This document shows positions 56,526 through 64,000 of a DNA stretch of 64,000 nt, in pieces. Location of the stretch: assembly GCF_024171785.1 (NCBI RefSeq), contig NZ_JAMTCK010000001.1, positions 310,134 through 374,133 of the forward strand. The letters run 5' to 3'. Source of the stretch: Goodfellowiella coeruleoviolacea. Its GTDB lineage: Bacteria > Actinomycetota > Actinomycetes > Mycobacteriales > Pseudonocardiaceae. Positions within the stretch are counted from its first letter, which is position 1. The number at the start of each line of letters is the position of its first letter. A model generated the notes under the pieces. The model was given only the letters and a program-made list of their open reading frames with translations, was not told where the DNA came from and did no database searches. Both the position numbers and the translations under genes were made by a program.

Positions 56526-57773
56526 GTGGCCGATCGGGAACTGGGTGGCCGCAGGATCGACCGGGGAACCCAGCGGGCCGACTGTCCGGTTCGGCGTGGG
56601 CCGGACGGCGTGTGGCAGGTGCACGGCTACGCCGCGGTCCACGCCGTCCTGCGCAGCACCGACACGGTGCAGGCCGGCCTGGGCATCGAGACGGTGGCGA
56701 AGCTGCCCGCGTCGATCCGCCGCCCCGTCCTCTACCGGGACGGCCAGGAGCACCGGGAACACCGCAGGCAGACCGCCCGCTACTTCACGCCGCGCCGGGT
56801 CGACGAGCAGTACCGCGGGATCATGGTCCGGATCGCCGAGGAGCAGCTGGCCGGGCTGCGCGCCGCCGGCCGGGCCGAACTGGGCGAGTTGAGCTTCCAG
56901 CTGGCGATCGGGGTGGCGGCCGCCGTGATCGGGCTGACCGAGAGCCGGCCGGGGATCCGGCGGCGGCTGGAGAGCTTCTTCCCGGAGAAGTTCGGCAAAC
57001 CGGGCCTGACCAGCTTCAGCGGCCTCTACTGGCTGATCCGGCACAACGTCAACTGGCTGCGGGTCTACCTCGGTGACGTGCGTCCGGCCGTACGCGCCCA
57101 CCGCGAGCGCGGCCGGGACGACCTCATCTCACACCTGCTCGCCGAGGGCTGCTCGGCCGGGGAGATCCTGGGCGAGTGCCTCACCTTCGCGGCGGCCGGG
57201 ATGATCACCACCCGGGAGTTCGTCAACGTCGCCGCCTGGCACCTGTTCAGCAACGAGGCGCTGCGGGAACGCTACCGCGCGGCCGACGAGCCGGGTCGGC
57301 TCGCCGTGCTGCACGAGATCCTGCGGTTGGAGCCGGTCGTCGGCCGACTCCGCCGCCGCACGACCGCCGCGCTGTCGCTGCCCGGCGCCGCCGGGGCGGT
57401 CGCAGCGGAAACGGGCGCGGCAGAAACGGGCGCGGCGGGGACGGTCACCGTGCCGGCCGGAGCCCTGGTCGACCTGTTCGTGGACAGCGCCAACGTCGAC
57501 CCGCGGGTGGTGGGTGACCGGCCGGAGCGGATCTGCCCCGGCCGGGCCATGGCCGATCACGCCGGCGCCGCCGGACTGTCCTTCGGGGATGGTGCGCACA
57601 AGTGCCCCGGCGCCAGCATCGCGATCCTGGAGACCGACGTCTTCCTCAGCCGCCTGTTCGCCCTGCCCGGACTGCGGATGCTGACGCCGCCGAGGATCAG
57701 CTTCAAGCACGACATCGGCGGTTACGAACTGCGTGGTCTCACCGTGGCGCTCGACGCCGGTCCGGGCGCCTGA
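56526..57773 (+). CDS. Cytochrome P450
   Basis: A 415-residue P450. Haem-binding loop LSFGDGAHKCPG with Cys360; ExxR is HEILR with Glu264-Arg267; I-helix is AAAGMITTREF at 222-232, lacking the usual acidic residue before the Thr pair. An insertion rich in AETGA repeats (about 292-303) precedes the substrate-recognition part. GTG 56526 with GGAGG six bases upstream gives the right length; the longer frame adds Arg-rich sequence. No ferredoxin or biosynthetic partner is adjacent. It may hydroxylate a fatty acid, terpene or polyketide, unknown which. Confidence 0.88.
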   Translation: MADRELGGRRIDRGTQRADCPVRRGPDGVWQVHGYAAVHAVLRSTDTVQAGLGIETVAKLPASIRRPVLYRDGQEHREHRRQTARYFTPRRVDEQYRGIMVRIAEEQLAGLRAAGRAELGELSFQLAIGVAAAVIGLTESRPGIRRRLESFFPEKFGKPGLTSFSGLYWLIRHNVNWLRVYLGDVRPAVRAHRERGRDDLISHLLAEGCSAGEILGECLTFAAAGMITTREFVNVAAWHLFSNEALRERYRAADEPGRLAVLHEILRLEPVVGRLRRRTTAALSLPGAAGAVAAETGAAETGAAGTVTVPAGALVDLFVDSANVDPRVVGDRPERICPGRAMADHAGAAGLSFGDGAHKCPGASIAILETDVFLSRLFALPGLRMLTPPRISFKHDIGGYELRGLTVALDAGPGA

Positions 57774-57779
57774 CTCGAA

Positions 57780-59012
57780 TCAGCGCGGCGTGGGGTCGCC
57801 GACCAGTGCGCCGATGAAGGACGCGCTCGGCGGCAGCGTGGTGATCAGCGCCGCCTGGTAGGCGTGGTAGACGTCGGGCTTGCCCTGCCACACCGAGGCG
57901 CCCGGCACGTTGTCCGGGGTGAGTTCGTGGTGCCAGGAGCCGTGCGCGCGGTCCACGAACAGGGTGTCCGCGTGCGCACACCAGCGCTGGAACCAGTCCA
58001 GGTACTCCTGCTCCCCGGTGACCTGGTGCAGCACCCAGGCCGTGGCGATCGCCTCGGTCACCACCCAGTGCAGCCGGTCCCGCACCACGGGTTCGCCGCT
58101 GAAGTCGGTGGTGTAGACGAAGCCAGGCGCGCCGTCAACGGACCACCCGTCCCGCACCGCCGTGGCGAACAGGTGGCGGGCGTCGGCCAGCAGCCACTCC
58201 GGCGCCTGGTCGCCCAGGGCGTGCCGGACGTGCAGGGCGAGCCGCGACCACTCCAGCAGGTGGCCGATGGTCACTCCGTAGGGCCGGAACGGGTGCGCTG
58301 GCTCGTCGCGGTTGTAGTCGAGCCGCACCCGCCAGGCCGGGTCGAAGTGCTCGGGCAGCCGCCAGTCGTGCGCCCGCGCGAAACCGTGCACCACGCGCTC
58401 GGTGATCCTGGCCGCGCGCCGCGCCCACACCGGCTCGCCGGTCACGTCGGCGGCGGCCAGGAACGCCTCCACGCTGTGCATGTTGGCGTTGACACCGCGG
58501 TAGTCCTCGCGCGCCGTCCAGGACCGGTCCCAGACGTCGGCCACCAGCCCGTCGTCCTCGATCCAGAACCGGGTCTCCACCACGGACAGCGCCTCGCCGA
58601 GCAGCTCGCGCGCGCCGGCCACGCCGATCGCCGCGGCACTGGCCGCGGCCAGCACCACGAACGCGTGCTCGTAGGCGCGCTTGTCCGCCACCACCGGTCC
58701 CGCCGCGCTGGCCGAGGCGTACCAGCCGCCGTGCACGTCGTCCCGGAGCAGCCCGGTCAGCGCGGACACGCCGTGGGCCACCAGCTCCCGCAGGTCGTCC
58801 CGGCCGGCGGCGACCGCGAGGGCGAACACGTGGGTCATCCGGCAGGTGATCCAGGTTTCGACCGGCCGCTCCAGCACCGGTGCCCCGTCATCGTCCAGCC
58901 ACGCGAAACCACCGTCGGGGTGGACGGCCGAGCTGGCGAAGTCGAGCAGTCGGGCGGGCTCGGCCCGCAGCCACTCGGGGACGGCCTGGTCGGTTGCGCG
59001 TGATCGGTTCAC
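57780..59012 (-). CDS. AGE family epimerase/isomerase (YihS-like)
   Basis: A 410-residue (alpha/alpha)6 barrel of the N-acylglucosamine 2-epimerase superfamily. The conserved His-Arg-Glu active-site pattern is spread over ETWITCRMTHVFALA, RGVNANMHSVEAFLAA, PYGVTIGHLLEWSRL and WHHELTPDN; the last matches aldose-ketose isomerases such as YihS (mannose/sulphoquinovose) better than true GlcNAc epimerases. Cytosolic. It probably converts mannose to fructose or a similar pair, possibly following GH76 action (inference). It is only six bp from the convergent P450 gene. Confidence 0.87.
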   Translation of the reverse strand: MNRSRATDQAVPEWLRAEPARLLDFASSAVHPDGGFAWLDDDGAPVLERPVETWITCRMTHVFALAVAAGRDDLRELVAHGVSALTGLLRDDVHGGWYASASAAGPVVADKRAYEHAFVVLAAASAAAIGVAGARELLGEALSVVETRFWIEDDGLVADVWDRSWTAREDYRGVNANMHSVEAFLAAADVTGEPVWARRAARITERVVHGFARAHDWRLPEHFDPAWRVRLDYNRDEPAHPFRPYGVTIGHLLEWSRLALHVRHALGDQAPEWLLADARHLFATAVRDGWSVDGAPGFVYTTDFSGEPVVRDRLHWVVTEAIATAWVLHQVTGEQEYLDWFQRWCAHADTLFVDRAHGSWHHELTPDNVPGASVWQGKPDVYHAYQAALITTLPPSASFIGALVGDPTPR

Positions 59013-59090
59013 AGCCCTTCCTTTCCTCGGAGGGGAACCTAACCGATGGCGGGTGGCCGCCAGCGCACTGCCCTGGCCGGCGGGCGGCGC

Positions 59091-59159
59091 TCAGCCGGGG
59101 GCGCGGCGGTGCCTGGTGCGCTGCTTGGCGCGGTTGCCACAGCGCTCCATCGAGCCACA
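59091..59159 (-). pseudogene. 3' remnant of a CGNR zinc-finger protein gene
   Basis: On the minus strand a 23-codon end is readable: CGSMERCGNRAKQRTRHRRA followed by PG and a stop (59091-59093). CxxxxCGNRAK is the diagnostic zinc finger of the CGNR/ABATE family. Upstream of the first Cys the sequence suddenly belongs to the neighbouring plus-strand pseudogene. The domain and start are gone, so this is a truncated relic. Confidence 0.72.
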
Positions 59160-59161
59160 CC

Positions 59162-59987
59162 GTGGCCGACGCGCCCGCCTACGGTGCCGCGCTGGCCGCG
59201 GCGCGGTCCTGGGAACGGCCGAGCGTGCTGCGCGGCCACGGCGTCACCCTGGCGCAGCTCAACGCGATCATCGACGCGATCGCCGAGGTGCTGCCCGGTC
59301 AGGTGCTGACCCGCGAGGAGCTGACCGAGGCGGTGCTCGACCACACCGGCGAGACCGCCCTGGCCGACGTGCTGCGCTCGGGCTGGGGCTTCGCCCTGAA
59401 GCCGGCGAGCTGGCTCGGGCTGCTCTGCCACGGCCCGACCAGCGGCAACCGGGTCACCTTCACCAGCCCGGCCACCTGGCTGCCTGGCTGGCACCCGGTC
59501 AGCGCGGACGAGGCCGGCCCCCGACTTGCTGCGCGCCTACCTGGCCGCGCACGGCCCGGCCACCCTGGCCGACTTCGGCCAGTGGCTGTTCCGCGGGGCC
59601 AGCACCCGGCTGCTCAAGGGCTGGCTGGCCGCGGTCCGGGACGAGCTGACCGAGGTCACCGTGGACGGCGCGCCGGCCTACGCCCGCACCGCCGACCTCG
59701 ACCAACTGCGGGAGACCCGGCCGAGCGGCGCGGTGCGGCTGCTGCCCGCGTTCGACCAGTACGTGCTGGCGGCGAACCGGAGCCTGATCCCGGCCGAGCA
59801 CCGCGGCAAGGTCAGCCGCACCGCCGGCTGGATCTCCCCGGTCGTGCTGCTCGGCGGCCGCGTCGCCGGGGTGTGGACCGTCACCGGGACCGGGGAGATC
59901 TCCGTCGACCCGTTCGAGCCGATCCCGCCGCGGGCACTCGCCGCCGAGGTGGCCCGCGTCCAGTCCGGCCGGACCGACCACCCCTGA
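59162..59987 (+). pseudogene. Truncated, frameshifted HTH_42 (AlkZ/YcaQ-like) winged-helix gene
   Basis: The 5' third (about 100 codons) is missing. The remaining sequence begins ADAPAYGAALAAARSWERPS and has the mid-domain RGHGVTLAQLNAIIDAIAEVL through TWLPGWHPVSADEAGP in one frame. It continues in another from about 59524 with LLRAYLAAHGPATLADFGQW to the RLLPAFDQYVLAANR...CISP-like end (GWISPVVLLGGRVAGVW). A run of five C at 59518-59522 explains the shift: with four C the protein reads AGPDLLRAYLAA. HTH_42 proteins include AlkZ-type DNA glycosylases against alkylated or cross-linked DNA. Functional protein cannot be made. Confidence 0.78.
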
Positions 59988-60000
59988 GCGGCGAGCGCTG

Positions 60001-60039
60001 TCAGGCGTCCCGGTCAGGCTTCTCGGTCAGGCGTCCCGG

Positions 60040-60052
<13 letters not shown>
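60001..60052. repeat. 13-bp tandem repeat x4 across the metH stop codon
   Basis: Four copies of TCAGGCGTCCCGG-type units (60001-60013, 60014-60026, 60027-60039, 60040-60052). Each copy carries a TGA on the minus strand, and 13 is not a multiple of three, so stop codons fall in all three frames. Confidence 0.88.
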
Positions 60053-63726
<3,674 letters not shown>

Positions 63727-63733
63727 TGGACCA

Positions 63734-63754
63734 CCTCCCGAAGTGTCTGGGAGG
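63734..63754 (-). promoter_or_regulatory. Ribosome-site-masking hairpin of metH
   Basis: On the minus strand CCTCCC (63754-63749) pairs with the ribosome site GGGAGG (63739-63734), nine-base loop. The CCTCCC arm overlaps the last strand of the riboswitch P1 stem, so the two pairings exclude each other. Confidence 0.7.
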
Positions 63755-63817
63755 CGCCCTTGGTCACTGAACTCCAGCCCGAGCGTGGCGGACCGGAGTC
63801 CGTTGCAGCGCCTCTCG
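63751..63817 (-). ncRNA. S-adenosylhomocysteine (SAH) riboswitch
   Basis: In the leader of metH, the minus strand reads GAGGCGCTGCAACGG (63814-63800), then a hairpin GGACTCCGGTCC, then GCTCGG and the closing GGGCGCCTC (63759-63751). GAGGCGCUGCAACGG...GCUCGG is the SAH riboswitch core. P1 is GAGGCGC (63814-63808) with GCGCCTC (63757-63751). SAH binding would stabilise P1, freeing the ribosome site from CCTCCC and allowing MetH to be made when SAH builds up. Family assignment is by motif; RF01057 search would confirm. Confidence 0.82.
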
Positions 63818-63830
63818 ACCTGGGCTTGTC

Positions 63831-63860
63831 ACGATACCGGAAAGAAAACGCGCGCGTGAA
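63831..63860 (-). promoter_or_regulatory. Probable metH promoter
   Basis: On the minus strand TTCACG (63860-63855), 18-bp spacer, TATCGT (63836-63831). The start point would lie just before the riboswitch. Confidence 0.5.
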
Positions 63861-64000
63861 GCGCGCACCGCGCTTTCCCGGTCGCACTGACCGCGGCCCG
63901 CGCATTCCCGCACCGCGTACCGCACGGTAATCGACCGGGCTCGCCCGCACCCGATCCGGGGCTGCCGCCGGCCCGGCCGCCGGGAGCCGAAACCGGCCGC
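63861..64000. other. Right-edge intergenic DNA
   Basis: 140 bases at the right edge show no gene that I can support. Adjacent AAAGAAAA (63840-63847) lies inside the metH promoter spacer. Confidence 0.4.

Noticed and set aside
59039-59494. Minus-strand ORF over the HTH_42 remnant
   Set aside because: Frame differs from the CGNR remnant and translation shows no family; the CGNR end lies in another frame.

Overview
The window is high-GC DNA with strong codon-position bias, many GTG starts, almost no intergenic T-runs, and actinobacterial families throughout: Eis-like acetyltransferases, ECF42/DGPF pairs, AGE epimerases, GH76 and GH43-CBM42 secreted enzymes. I read it as chromosome of a soil actinomycete, probably Pseudonocardiales (Saccharothrix/Lentzea/Crossiella-like). 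Order and genus are inference. I see no rRNA, tRNA, CRISPR array, insertion sequence or prophage.

Layout. 1-3.4 kb: the 5' end of an MfnB-like synthase gene, an Eis-type acetyltransferase, and a TetR/nitroreductase pair behind a double palindromic operator. 3.4-16.1 kb: a glucuronoxylan-utilisation locus. A GH3 gene diverges from an operon coding for an aldouronate-type ABC importer (two permeases, lipoprotein), GH39 xylosidase, a DUF624 membrane protein, GH42 and GH67 alpha-glucuronidase. Both promoters carry the same CGAAA-N-TTTCG box just downstream of the -10. 16.2-25.8 kb: a LAL/LuxR giant regulator, a PaiB-like protein, an FAD monooxygenase, a methyltransferase, an MDR oxidoreductase, an XRE regulator and a GntR regulator. 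25.9-32.5 kb: a Dpp-type ABC importer, with fused permease-ATPase, plus a DapA/NanA-like lyase, probably controlled by the divergent GntR at an 11+7+11 bp palindrome.

32.5-39.6 kb: a secreted GH76, a methyltransferase, a TerC family Mn exporter behind a yybP-ykoY-type Mn riboswitch, an SDR/TetR pair, and a short editing-less threonyl-tRNA synthetase. The synthetase lies behind a Thr-Thr-Thr leader peptide and a 14-bp terminator hairpin. 39.7-49 kb: an MFS/TetR pair, a two-gene sugar-catabolic operon with a CebR-like box, a methyltransferase, a three-gene DUF6745 operon of unknown function, and a secreted GH43-CBM42. 48.6-51 kb: an ECF42 sigma/DGPF operon and a divergent DUF1579-like gene, both with identical TGTCGA-N17-CGAGGT promoters. 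51-60 kb: a TetR, KDPG aldolase, a methyltransferase with a candidate leader ORF, a MerR/SDR pair with a 19-bp-spacer promoter, a pentapeptide-repeat protein, a P450, an AGE epimerase, and the scar of a deletion joining two broken genes. 60-63.8 kb: MetH under an S-adenosylhomocysteine riboswitch whose expression platform is readable.

Common theme: plant-polymer sugars (glucuronoxylan, arabinan, mannan) are cut outside the cell, imported and trimmed inside, while several amino-acid, metal or methyl-cycle genes are controlled by RNA in their leaders. The best candidates for something new are the Thr-leader/short-ThrRS attenuator, the DUF6745 operon and the paired ECF42 promoters.
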